Source: Henriciella pelagia (GTDB lineage: Bacteria > Pseudomonadota > Alphaproteobacteria > Caulobacterales > Hyphomonadaceae). From it: a stretch of 64,000 nucleotides of DNA. Below are positions 8,726-16,990 of the stretch, in pieces. The first letter of the stretch is position 1; each line of letters begins with the position of its first letter. Location: assembly GCF_002088945.1 (NCBI RefSeq), contig NZ_NCSU01000011.1:124001-188000 (forward strand), in the 5' to 3' direction. The position numbers and the translations under genes are program-made. The notes beneath the pieces are model-generated. The model was not told the origin of the DNA. It ran no database searches and saw only the letters and a list, made by a program, of their open reading frames with translations.

Positions 8726-10920
8726 TGCCCGAGGCTGCTGAGACCGATGAAAAGACTGCAGCGGTTCTCATGAAAAGCCCCGACCGGTTTCTGAACCGGG
8801 AATTATCCTGGCTCCGCTTCAATGAGCGCGTCCTCGAGGAAGCCCACAACATTTCCCACCCCCTGCTTGAGCGGCTCCGTTTCCTGTCGATCTCGGCGAA
8901 CAATCTCGATGAGTTCTTCATGGTGCGCTATGCGGGCCTGCGCGAGCAGTATCGTGCAGGCGTGACCAAGGTCAGCCAGGAGGGCATGACGCCCGGCCAG
9001 CAGGTCGAAGCCATTGAGAAGCAGTCTGCCTCCCTGATGGAAGCCCAGCAGGCCTGCTGGAAAGAGCTCAGGGATCTTCTGGCTGAGGAGAAAATCCATG
9101 TGGAGCCAACTTCGGAGCTGTCCAAGGCTGACCTGAAGTGGCTCAAAACTCACTTCGCAGACAATGTCTTTCCCATCCTGACACCCCAGGCGGTCGACCC
9201 GGCGCACCCGTTTCCCTTCATTCCGAATCTCGGCTTTGCGGTGGCCTTCCAGCTAGTTCCTGACCAGCCGGGCGCTGAAGCTATGGTCGGCCTCGTGCCA
9301 ATGCCGGCATTCTCGCCCCGTTTCATCCGGCTGCCGGACAAGGCTAAGCAGGGTATTCGTTTCATCCGGCTGGAAAGCGTGATTGCCGAATTCATGGACA
9401 TGCTGTTTCCCGGCTACACATCAACGGGGCACTGCGTCTTCCGCATTGTTCGCGACAGCGATATCGAAATCGAGGAAGAGGCCGAAGACCTCATCCATGA
9501 GTTCGAGATCCTGCTGAAGCAACGCCGGCGAGGCCGGATCGTGCGTATCCATATCGACGGCGACGCCCCCGACCAGCTACGCGAATTCATCACCCGCGAG
9601 ATCGGATCAGAGCCTCGCGACATCATGATCCTGCATGGCCTGCTCGGCATGAAGAGCCTGTCAGAACTGATTGTCGATGATCGGGCCGACCTGCAGTTCA
9701 AACTCTACGAGCCGCGCTATCCGGAACGCATTCGCGAGATGGGAGGCGACTGTTTCGCTTCGATCCGAGCCAAGGACTTCATCGTTCACCACCCTTATGA
9801 ATCCTTCGACGTGGTCGTTCAGTTCATCCGGCAGGCGGCAATTGATCCGGACGTCATCGCCATCAAGCAGACCCTGTATCGCACGACGCTCAATTCGCCC
9901 ATTGTCGCCGCGCTGACCGAAGCAGCCGAGATGGGCAAGAACGTCACCGCCCTGGTCGAAATCAAGGCACGCTTCGATGAGGAGACCAATCTTCGGCTGG
10001 CGCGCGATCTGGAGCGGGCAGGGGTGCAGGTCGTCTACGGCTTTATCGACTACAAGACCCACGCAAAGGTCTCGCTTGTCGTGCGGCGTGAAGGCTCGAA
10101 GCTGCAGACCTACACCCACTTTGGAACGGGAAACTATCACCCGGTGACGGCCCGCATCTACACAGACTTGTCGCTGTTCACCGCCGACGCAGCCCTAGGA
10201 CGGGACGCCAACCGGCTTTTCAACTACATCACCGCCTATCGCGAACCGCCTGAAAATGCGCCAGATTTCGAGAAGATTTCGATGTCGCCGCGAACGCTTG
10301 AGAAGACGCTGGTCGATCTCATCGACAGGGAGGCCGCAAATGCCAGGGCTGGCAAGCCGAGCGGTGTTTGGGCAAAAATGAATTCGCTGGTGGACGGTGA
10401 TGTCATTGATGCGCTTTACCGCGCCAGTCAGGCTGGCGTGCCGATCAATCTTGTCGTCCGCGGAATCTGCTGCTTGCGCCCGCAAGTGCCGGGTCTGTCT
10501 GAGAATATCAACGTCAAAAGCCTCATCGGGCGTTTCCTCGAACATTCGCGCATCGTCTGCTTCGCTAATGGCGAAAACCTGCCATCCGCCAAGGCCAGGG
10601 TCTTCATTTCTTCTGCGGACTGGATGCAGCGTAATCTCAAGCGGCGCGTTGAGGCGCTTGTGCCCATCGAAAACCCCACCGTACACCGGCAGGTCCTGAA
10701 CCAGATCATGATCGCAAATCTCAATGATGACGAGCAAAGCTGGGAAATGGACGGCGACGGAAGCTTCTTCCGCCTGCGTCCGCCCGAACGCGGCGACGGC
10801 TTCAGTGCTCACCGTTACTTCATGGAAAATCCGAGCCTTTCAGGTCGCGGTAACGCGCTCGTCGTGAGTATCCCGCCGCGCCTGGCCCCGAAGAAGCGCA
10901 ACAAGAAACAGAATGCTTAG
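8725..10920 (+). CDS. ppk: Polyphosphate kinase 1
   Basis: Membrane-associated enzyme that makes long-chain polyphosphate reversibly from ATP. The 731 residues show the PPK1 order: N-domain with FLNRELSWLRFNERVLEEA, a head domain, then two phospholipase-D-like domains. The autophosphorylated histidine is His446 (YKTHAKVSLVVR) and the second active-site histidine is His465 (YTHFGTGNYH); their spacing of 19 is that of the E. coli enzyme. It overlaps ppx by 8 bp, so synthesis and degradation of polyphosphate are encoded together. Confidence 0.97.
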   Translation: MPEAAETDEKTAAVLMKSPDRFLNRELSWLRFNERVLEEAHNISHPLLERLRFLSISANNLDEFFMVRYAGLREQYRAGVTKVSQEGMTPGQQVEAIEKQSASLMEAQQACWKELRDLLAEEKIHVEPTSELSKADLKWLKTHFADNVFPILTPQAVDPAHPFPFIPNLGFAVAFQLVPDQPGAEAMVGLVPMPAFSPRFIRLPDKAKQGIRFIRLESVIAEFMDMLFPGYTSTGHCVFRIVRDSDIEIEEEAEDLIHEFEILLKQRRRGRIVRIHIDGDAPDQLREFITREIGSEPRDIMILHGLLGMKSLSELIVDDRADLQFKLYEPRYPERIREMGGDCFASIRAKDFIVHHPYESFDVVVQFIRQAAIDPDVIAIKQTLYRTTLNSPIVAALTEAAEMGKNVTALVEIKARFDEETNLRLARDLERAGVQVVYGFIDYKTHAKVSLVVRREGSKLQTYTHFGTGNYHPVTARIYTDLSLFTADAALGRDANRLFNYITAYREPPENAPDFEKISMSPRTLEKTLVDLIDREAANARAGKPSGVWAKMNSLVDGDVIDALYRASQAGVPINLVVRGICCLRPQVPGLSENINVKSLIGRFLEHSRIVCFANGENLPSAKARVFISSADWMQRNLKRRVEALVPIENPTVHRQVLNQIMIANLNDDEQSWEMDGDGSFFRLRPPERGDGFSAHRYFMENPSLSGRGNALVVSIPPRLAPKKRNKKQNA

Positions 10921-12424
10921 ATCCCTGTCACCGGAAAAGTCTGCCGTCGTCGATATTGGGTCGAACTCGGTCCGGCTTGTCATATACGAAGTGACCGGGT
11001 CGGCCGCGCTGCCGTATTTCAACGAGAAAGTGCTGGCTGGACTTGGCCGTGGACTGCCCGAAACGGGGCGTCTGTCCCCGGAAGGTGTGAACCAGGCCAT
11101 TGCTGCGCTTCGCCGCTTTCGCGCCATCCTCACGGGTCTCAATGTCAACGAGGTGATCGCCGTTGCCACGGCAGCGGTCCGCGAAGCTGCCGACGGGCCG
11201 GAATTTGCCCGGCGCGCTGCGACGGAGCTCGGTGCAAAGCTCCGCATCCTGTCGGGGGCGGATGAGGGCCGGCTGTCATCGCTCGGCGTGAGGGTAGGGT
11301 TCGACATGCCGGACGGCATCGTTGGTGACCTTGGCGGCTCCAGCCTCGAATTCCAGCGCATCACCCCCGCCGGTCAGGACGGACTGGGAGAGACCCATCC
11401 GCTCGGCCCGTTCTCACTCTCCATGAGCGACGATACCCGGATTGCCGATCACCGGAAGGCAATCCGCCGCGTGCTCAGACAATCGGACATCCTCAAGTCG
11501 GGCGCGCGCCGCCTCTATGCCGTCGGAGGGTCATGGCGGGCGCTGGCGAGTGTACATATCGAACTGACGGCTTATCCGCTCGGCATCCTGCACGGCTACC
11601 GGATGAACGGATCGGCGATCCGCCTTCTGACCCGCGAAATCCTGTCGATCCAGCGCGACAAGGACATGGCGAGCCGGGTGTCTTCCATCGTCGGCCGCCG
11701 CTTCGACACCATCATCCATGCAGCGCTGGTCCTCGACGAAGTTTTCGATGCCGGCGAGTTCAAGGAAGTCGTGATCTCGGCAAATGGCCTCAGGGATGGC
11801 GTCCTGTTCGACCAGCGCGACCAGGTCCTGTTCGAATCGACGGGAAGCCCAGCTGGTGATCCATTGCTCGATGGGACGGCGGCGTTTCTGAGGCTGGACA
11901 AATCCCAGTATGAATTCGGCCTTGCCCTCTATGAATTCGTGCGACCCGTCCTGCCCAAATCAGTTGCCAAGCAGCGGATCTTCCGCGCGGCCTGTCTGAT
12001 GGCTGATTGCGGCGGACGGTTCCATCCTGATCATCGTGCGGACATGGCCTATTACCTCATTCTCCGCTCGCCGATCCGCAGTATGTCGCATGAAGACCGC
12101 GTGCTTCTGGCTCATGCGACTGGCGCGCGCTACACGCACAAATTCCAGCGTCCGAAGGCCTTCACGCGGCTAGGCAGGGATTCCGACGATCATCTGGCCC
12201 GCGTCATGGGCGCGGCGATGCGGCTGGGCGCGGTCTACTCCGGCCGGACAGCCCCCTTGCTGAAGCAGATACGCCTGAGGACGACAAAATCGAAACTCGT
12301 CCTCGACGTCGTTCCAGGCTGTCAAGACATGGTTTCCGCGACCGTTCAGAAACGCCTAAGCCAGCTTGCGTCCATAATGGACCTCAATCCGGAAGTGTCG
12401 GTGCTGGAGTCGGCCAGTTCCTAG
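10913..12424 (+). CDS. ppx: Exopolyphosphatase (Ppx/GppA family)
   Basis: Removes terminal phosphate from polyphosphate; relatives also hydrolyse pppGpp. The 503-residue protein has the actin-like fold signatures VVDIGSNSVRLVIYE at about 13-27, AVATAAVREA, and GDLGGSSLEF (phosphate 2 loop). A longer C-terminal region with SHEDRVLLAHATGARY suggests the HD-like helical domain of long Ppx proteins. The ATG at 10913 lies inside the end of ppk, giving an 8-bp overlap. The TAG stop shares CTAG with the rnd stop. Confidence 0.93.
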   Translation: MLRSLSPEKSAVVDIGSNSVRLVIYEVTGSAALPYFNEKVLAGLGRGLPETGRLSPEGVNQAIAALRRFRAILTGLNVNEVIAVATAAVREAADGPEFARRAATELGAKLRILSGADEGRLSSLGVRVGFDMPDGIVGDLGGSSLEFQRITPAGQDGLGETHPLGPFSLSMSDDTRIADHRKAIRRVLRQSDILKSGARRLYAVGGSWRALASVHIELTAYPLGILHGYRMNGSAIRLLTREILSIQRDKDMASRVSSIVGRRFDTIIHAALVLDEVFDAGEFKEVVISANGLRDGVLFDQRDQVLFESTGSPAGDPLLDGTAAFLRLDKSQYEFGLALYEFVRPVLPKSVAKQRIFRAACLMADCGGRFHPDHRADMAYYLILRSPIRSMSHEDRVLLAHATGARYTHKFQRPKAFTRLGRDSDDHLARVMGAAMRLGAVYSGRTAPLLKQIRLRTTKSKLVLDVVPGCQDMVSATVQKRLSQLASIMDLNPEVSVLESASS

Positions 12425-13593
12425 TGCTTCGGTTCGAACAGGCGCACCTGTCCGTCCTGGAATGACAGGGCGAGTTCGCCCGTCAGCAGCGCCCGCGCTT
12501 TCGTTCCAAAGACTTCGTTACGCCAGCCCGTGAGCGCTGGAATATCATTTGAGGTCTCACCGCGGGCGATTCGTTCGATATCGGCGGCGTTCGCAATGAG
12601 GCGCGGCACGACGTTGATATCATCACTGACAGCCTTCAGCAGCACCTTCAGCATTTCCGGTGCGCCTGCGGGTGTTTGAGGATTGTGCTGTCGTTTTGGA
12701 AGTTTCGGCGCATAGGCGTCGGGATCTGCAATTGCGGCTTCAACCGTTTCCAGCAGGCCGTCAGCGTTGCGAGACCGGATGAAGCCGTTCGGAACAGACC
12801 GAAGCCGGTCGAACTGTTCGGCGGTTTTCGGCTTCTGGTCGGCAATCTCCTGGATCGCTTCATCCTTCAGGATACGCCGTCTCGGCCGGTCAAGGGTCTG
12901 GGCCTGACGCTCGCGCCATTCGGCCACGGCCACGAACACAGCTAGGTAATCCTTGTGCGTCTTGCGGAATTTAAGCCGCTGCCACGCTTCCTTCGGGTCG
13001 GTGTTGTAGAGAGCTGCATCGGATATTGCTGCCATCTCATCTTCAATCCAGCCAAGCCGGCCGAGCTTCTCAAGCTCATTGTGCATCTGGATATAGGCAT
13101 CACGAAGATGCGTGACATCGCCAAGCGCATAGGCGAGCTGCTTGTCCGAAAGCGGGCGGCGCTTCCAGTCGGTGAACTGGCTCGACTTGTCGATCTGGCG
13201 GCGCAGGGTGCGCTGGATGAGATTGTCATAGGAAATCGAATCGCCAAGACCCAGCGCCATCGCTGCAACCTGCGTATCAAAGACCGGCGCGGGCGGCGCA
13301 CCGATCAGCTTGTTGAAGATCTCCATGTCCTGCCGCGCGGCGTGAAACACCTTCACGCGGCTGGTGTCCGCCATCAGGTCGAGGAAAGGTTTGAGGTCCA
13401 ATCCTTTGACCATCGGGTCGATCAGGCCCTCGACACCGGGGGCCGACGCCTGGATGAGACACAGCTCCGGCCAGAAAGTGGTTTCGCGGTGAAATTCCGT
13501 ATCGACGCAGATAAAATCGCTTTTCGACAGGGAATCGCAGAACTTTTGCAGTTCACCCTGTTCACTAATAGGCGTCAGTGTCTTGTCAGTCAT
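12421..13593 (-). CDS. rnd: Ribonuclease D
   Basis: 3'-to-5' exoribonuclease of the DEDD-y class, active in tRNA and small RNA 3'-end trimming. The 390 residues contain exonuclease motif I (CVDTEFHRETTFWPELCLIQ, Asp and Glu), motif II around VFHAARQDMEIF, and motif III (LAYALGDVTHLRDAY, with the Tyr of the DEDD-y type). One HRDC-like region follows (EWRERQAQTLDRPRRRILKDEAI). I chose the ATG at 13593 (MTDKTLTPIS); the frame is open to 13659, but the extra residues look non-coding. It is convergent with ppx (stops interlocked) and divergent from aspS. Confidence 0.93.
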   Translation of the reverse strand: MTDKTLTPISEQGELQKFCDSLSKSDFICVDTEFHRETTFWPELCLIQASAPGVEGLIDPMVKGLDLKPFLDLMADTSRVKVFHAARQDMEIFNKLIGAPPAPVFDTQVAAMALGLGDSISYDNLIQRTLRRQIDKSSQFTDWKRRPLSDKQLAYALGDVTHLRDAYIQMHNELEKLGRLGWIEDEMAAISDAALYNTDPKEAWQRLKFRKTHKDYLAVFVAVAEWRERQAQTLDRPRRRILKDEAIQEIADQKPKTAEQFDRLRSVPNGFIRSRNADGLLETVEAAIADPDAYAPKLPKRQHNPQTPAGAPEMLKVLLKAVSDDINVVPRLIANAADIERIARGETSNDIPALTGWRNEVFGTKARALLTGELALSFQDGQVRLFEPKH

Positions 13594-13684
13594 GGCGCGC
13601 ACGCGTATCGCATCCGCAGAACAAAGGCGAGAGGCTTGCTGGTCAAAAGCTTGTCTCAAATGAGAAAATCCTCGGAGCGATAGA

Positions 13685-15475
13685 ATGCACGCATACCGCT
13701 CGCATACTTGCGGCGAACTTACGAAGTCTCACGTCGGGGAGACGGTGAAGCTGTCTGGGTGGCTGCACCGTCGCCGCGACCATGGCGGCGTTATCTTCAT
13801 TGACCTGCGCGATCACTATGGGCTGACCCAGTGCGTGTTTAATCCGGGCTCGCCGGGATTTGAGACCGTTGAGCGCCTTCGTGCGGAAAGCGTCCTCACC
13901 GTGAACGGCAAGGTTGTTGCGCGCGATGAGTCGCTTGTGAACCCAAATCTCGAAACCGGCGAGATCGAAGTGGTCGCCGGCGAGGTGACGGTCCAGTCCG
14001 CCGCTGCTGAGCTGCCGCTGCCTGTGTTTGGTGAGCCGGAATACCCCGAAGAGGTCCGCCTTAAATACCGCTTCCTGGATCTGCGCCGGGAGACATTGCA
14101 CGGTCATATCATGACGCGGACCAAGGTCATTTCCTCAATGCGCACCCGCATGCAGGACAAGGGCTTCACAGAGTTCCAGACCCCGATCCTGACGGCCTCC
14201 TCGCCGGAAGGCGCGCGCGACTTCCTCGTGCCGTCGCGCCTGCACCCCGGTGAGTTCTACGCCCTCCCGCAGGCCCCGCAGCAGTACAAGCAACTGCTCA
14301 TGGTCTCTGGCTTCGACAAGTACTTCCAGATCGCGCCCTGCTTCCGCGACGAGGACCCGCGCGCCGACCGTTTCTATGGCGAATTCTACCAGCTCGACCT
14401 CGAAATGAGCTTCGTCACACAGGACGACCTCTTCGCAACGATGGAGCCTGTCTTCCGCGGCATCTTTGAGGAATTTGGCGAGGGCAAGCCGGTCACGCAG
14501 GAATTCCGCCGCATCCCGTATGATGAGGCCATGCGCAAATACGGCTCCGACAAGCCGGACCTTCGCATCCCGATCGAGATGGAGGCCGTCACCGAGCATT
14601 TCGCTGGCTCAGGCTTCAAGGTCTTCGCCGGCATGATTGAGCGCGACCCGAAAGTTGAAGTTTGGGCCATCCCGGCCAAGACGGGCGGCAGCCGCGCCTT
14701 CTGTGATCGTATGAATTCGTGGGCGCAGGGCGAGGGCCAGCCAGGCCTCGGTTATATCTTCTGGCGCGAGGAAGAGGGCGCCGTCGCTGGCGCAGGTCCA
14801 ATCGCCAAAAATATCGGCCCAGAGCGCACCGAAGCCATTCGCGCGCAACTCGGTCTTGAAGCGGGCGATGCCTGCTTCTTCGCAGCTGGCGATCCGAAAT
14901 CCTTCGCGACCTTTGCAGGCGCAGCCCGTGCCCGCGTCGGCGAGGAACTGAACCTTATCGACCGCGACCGGTTTGAGCTCGCCTGGATTGTCGACTTCCC
15001 CTTCTATGAATGGGACGAGGAAGAGAAGCGCATCGACTTCTCGCACAACCCGTTCTCCATGCCGCAGGGCGGTCTCGAAGCGTTCAACACTCAGGACCCA
15101 CTCGACCTCAAGGCCTGGCAGTATGACCTTGTCTGCAACGGCTACGAGATCGTGTCGGGCGGTATCCGCAACCATGTGCCGGAGCTGATGGTGAAGGCGT
15201 TCGAGAAGGTCGGACTGTTCAAGCAGGACGTCGAGGATCGCTTCGGCGGCCTCTACCGCGCCTTCCAGTATGGCGCGCCTCCGCACGGCGGGATGGCGGC
15301 CGGTATCGACCGGATCGTGATGATCCTGTGCGGTGCGAAGAATCTGCGCGACATTGCGCTCTTCCCGATGAACCAGCAGGCCGTCGACCTGCTCATGGGC
15401 GCACCTGCACCGGCGGAAGATGCTCAGCTGAAAGAGCTCAATCTTCGCCTTGCACCGCAAGTGAAGAAAGACTGA
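13685..15475 (+). CDS. aspS: Aspartyl-tRNA synthetase
   Basis: Class II aminoacyl-tRNA synthetase charging tRNA-Asp, and possibly tRNA-Asn in bacteria that use the transamidation route. At 596 residues it is the bacterial type: an N-terminal OB-fold ([23 protein letters not shown]), class II motif 2 ([22 protein letters not shown]), the bacterial insertion domain in the middle, and motif 3 ([14 protein letters not shown]). The start at 13685 follows GGAGCGATAGA. It is divergent from rnd and followed by a hairpin terminator. Whether the enzyme is discriminating cannot be told by eye. Confidence 0.97.
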   Translation: MHAYRSHTCGELTKSHVGETVKLSGWLHRRRDHGGVIFIDLRDHYGLTQCVFNPGSPGFETVERLRAESVLTVNGKVVARDESLVNPNLETGEIEVVAGEVTVQSAAAELPLPVFGEPEYPEEVRLKYRFLDLRRETLHGHIMTRTKVISSMRTRMQDKGFTEFQTPILTASSPEGARDFLVPSRLHPGEFYALPQAPQQYKQLLMVSGFDKYFQIAPCFRDEDPRADRFYGEFYQLDLEMSFVTQDDLFATMEPVFRGIFEEFGEGKPVTQEFRRIPYDEAMRKYGSDKPDLRIPIEMEAVTEHFAGSGFKVFAGMIERDPKVEVWAIPAKTGGSRAFCDRMNSWAQGEGQPGLGYIFWREEEGAVAGAGPIAKNIGPERTEAIRAQLGLEAGDACFFAAGDPKSFATFAGAARARVGEELNLIDRDRFELAWIVDFPFYEWDEEEKRIDFSHNPFSMPQGGLEAFNTQDPLDLKAWQYDLVCNGYEIVSGGIRNHVPELMVKAFEKVGLFKQDVEDRFGGLYRAFQYGAPPHGGMAAGIDRIVMILCGAKNLRDIALFPMNQQAVDLLMGAPAPAEDAQLKELNLRLAPQVKKD

Positions 15476-15480
15476 AACAA

Positions 15481-15506
15481 AAAGGGCGCCTCACCGGGCG
15501 CCCTTT
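15481..15506 (+). terminator. Hairpin terminator after aspS
   Basis: AAAGGGCGCC at 15481-15490 and GGCGCCCTTT at 15497-15506 form a perfect 10-bp stem with a 6-base loop, beginning five bases after the aspS stop. The T-run is short but A and T flanks occur on both sides, so it can serve both aspS and the convergent pentapeptide gene ending at 15529. Confidence 0.8.
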
Positions 15507-15528
15507 GCAATTCTGGTCTGCGCAGAAC

Positions 15529-16290
15529 CTAGTCGAAATTCAGGGTGAACGTGCCCTCCAGCGGAGGGCAGGGTGAGAGCTCTACCCCGGCGGGCAGGAT
15601 CGTTCCTGCTGCCGCGCAGCTGTTTTCGAAGTTTGCCGTCTCTAGGCCCGTCGCGCCGTCGAAGTTCACTTCACTAAGCCGCATACTGGACAGGTTGGCA
15701 CCGCTCAGATCTGCGCCGGCAAATGTCGCGCCGGTCAGGACAGCATTGTAAAAAACGGCATTGTTGAGTTTGGCGTTGACGAAGCGTGCATTTCCAAGAT
15801 TTGCACCTGAGAAGTCGGCTCTCTGGCCGAGAGCGCCGGAAAAATCAGTCCGCCGCGCTGTCGCGCCCGTCAGGATGGCACCCCGAAGTTTTGTGTCGGT
15901 CATGACAGCCCTGGACAGGTCAGCATTGCGCAAGCTTGCCTTGTCGAAGCGTGAGGTCTCAAGATGGGCGTCGATGAACTTTGCATCATCAAGCGTCGCT
16001 TGGCGAAAATCAGTGTTCAGAGCAACAGCGTTCGTAAAGACAACGCCGACGGCACGCGTGCCCCTCAAAAGGGACTCCGACAGATCAGTATCCGGATAAT
16101 TCGCGCGCGATATGTCCCATCCGGACATGTTGCGGCCTCGCAGGTCGCACGCCTGGCATGACCCGCCATAAGACGGTGCCCAAGCAACATGATGACTGGA
16201 TTCCTGCGCGTCCGCAGAGCCGTTCTGCGCCAGTACCAATGCTGCGATTGCTGCGATGGAAAAATTGAGGGCCGTGTTTCTCATGGCCAT
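15529..16290 (-). CDS. Secreted pentapeptide-repeat protein (larger of a tandem pair)
   Basis: A 253-residue exported protein. Residues 1-28 form a signal peptide (cut near SADA-QES). The mature part starts with a CQAC pair, then many pentapeptide repeats of the A(D/N)LXX type, which predict a right-handed quadrilateral beta-helix; examples are LRNADLSRAVM, RTDFSGALGQRADFSGANL and ATFAGADLSGANL. It ends with a cysteine pair around LPAGVELSPCPP. GGAGGA lies about 10 bases before the ATG at 16290. The same Cys-repeat-Cys plan is seen in the neighbour ending at 16391, so these are tandem paralogues. The role is unknown; cytosolic relatives include gyrase-protecting proteins, but the signal peptide argues against that here. 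Confidence 0.85.
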   Translation of the reverse strand: MAMRNTALNFSIAAIAALVLAQNGSADAQESSHHVAWAPSYGGSCQACDLRGRNMSGWDISRANYPDTDLSESLLRGTRAVGVVFTNAVALNTDFRQATLDDAKFIDAHLETSRFDKASLRNADLSRAVMTDTKLRGAILTGATARRTDFSGALGQRADFSGANLGNARFVNAKLNNAVFYNAVLTGATFAGADLSGANLSSMRLSEVNFDGATGLETANFENSCAAAGTILPAGVELSPCPPLEGTFTLNFD

Positions 16291-16313
16291 AATTTATTCG
16301 TCCTCCACCACTC

Positions 16314-16326
16314 AATTAACTTAATT
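16314..16326. promoter_or_regulatory. AT-rich palindrome upstream of the larger pentapeptide gene
   Basis: AATTAACTTAATT is a perfect 6-1-6 palindrome located 24-36 bases upstream of the ATG at 16290, in the gap between the two pentapeptide genes. It could be an operator or simply an AT-rich promoter element; no regulator can be named. Confidence 0.3.
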
Positions 16327-16390
16327 CGGCGACAGACCGTGAAAGAGGTGTGGGGTGTTGCATGCGTGTCGCACCATCAGGGATGGTGGA

Positions 16391-16879
16391 TCAGGCGCAT
16401 GGCCGTACCTTTAGCCCCTCTGGAAGCATCGTCGAATTGTCCCCACATGCCCGATCCAACTGGTGTTGGGTAAGTCCCCGGGCGATAGAGAAATCAGCGC
16501 CAGAAATATTAACCTCTGTCAAGTTTGCGCCCGAGAAATCCGAGTTTCCGACATAGGCGCCTACCATGTTGGCGCGTGTCAGATCGGCGCCCGAAAAGTT
16601 GGACCGGTTGAAACGAACCCCGAACATGTTCGCAATGGAAAGATTGGCTCCCGACAGGTTCCAATCGTCAAACGTCGACAGTTGCATGTCGGACTGACGG
16701 AGTCTCGACTTTGAAACATCGACATTTTTTGCATCGAGGTAGGAAAGGTCTGCCTGAAAGAGGTTACATCCGATGCAGGATTGCCCAGCCTGCACCTTGC
16801 TGATCTCACTCGCGTCCTGCGCAAACGCGCTCGCGGACATGAAAAGGCCGGCGGCTGCGATAACAATTTGTTTCAACAT
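16391..16879 (-). CDS. Secreted pentapeptide-repeat protein (smaller of a tandem pair)
   Basis: A 162-residue exported protein: signal peptide MLKQIVIAAAGLFMSASAFA-Q, a CIGCNL pair at the start of the mature repeat region, about a dozen pentapeptide repeats (for example WNLSGANLSIANM, SNFSGADLTRANM, SDFSGANLTEVNISGADF), and a C-terminal pair of cysteines around LDRACGDNS and GLKVRPCA. Both ends match its downstream neighbour (LPEGLKVRPC against LPAGVELSPC), so the pair arose by duplication. The two genes run in the same direction with about 100 bp between. The periplasmic or outer-surface role is unknown. Confidence 0.83.
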   Translation of the reverse strand: MLKQIVIAAAGLFMSASAFAQDASEISKVQAGQSCIGCNLFQADLSYLDAKNVDVSKSRLRQSDMQLSTFDDWNLSGANLSIANMFGVRFNRSNFSGADLTRANMVGAYVGNSDFSGANLTEVNISGADFSIARGLTQHQLDRACGDNSTMLPEGLKVRPCA

Positions 16880-16990
16880 GGAACACCTTAAGCGAGGGAC
16901 GAAGGGTTTCGCCTTGCCCGTCGCAATCGGCTTGCCAGTTTCTATCGCGAAGTGAACGGGCCTGTTAACGCCTCAAGCTCTGTTACGCCC

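Noticed and set aside
16371-16388. Terminator at CACCATCAGGGATGGTG after the smaller pentapeptide gene
   Set aside because: The loop is too small and no U-run follows on the minus strand.
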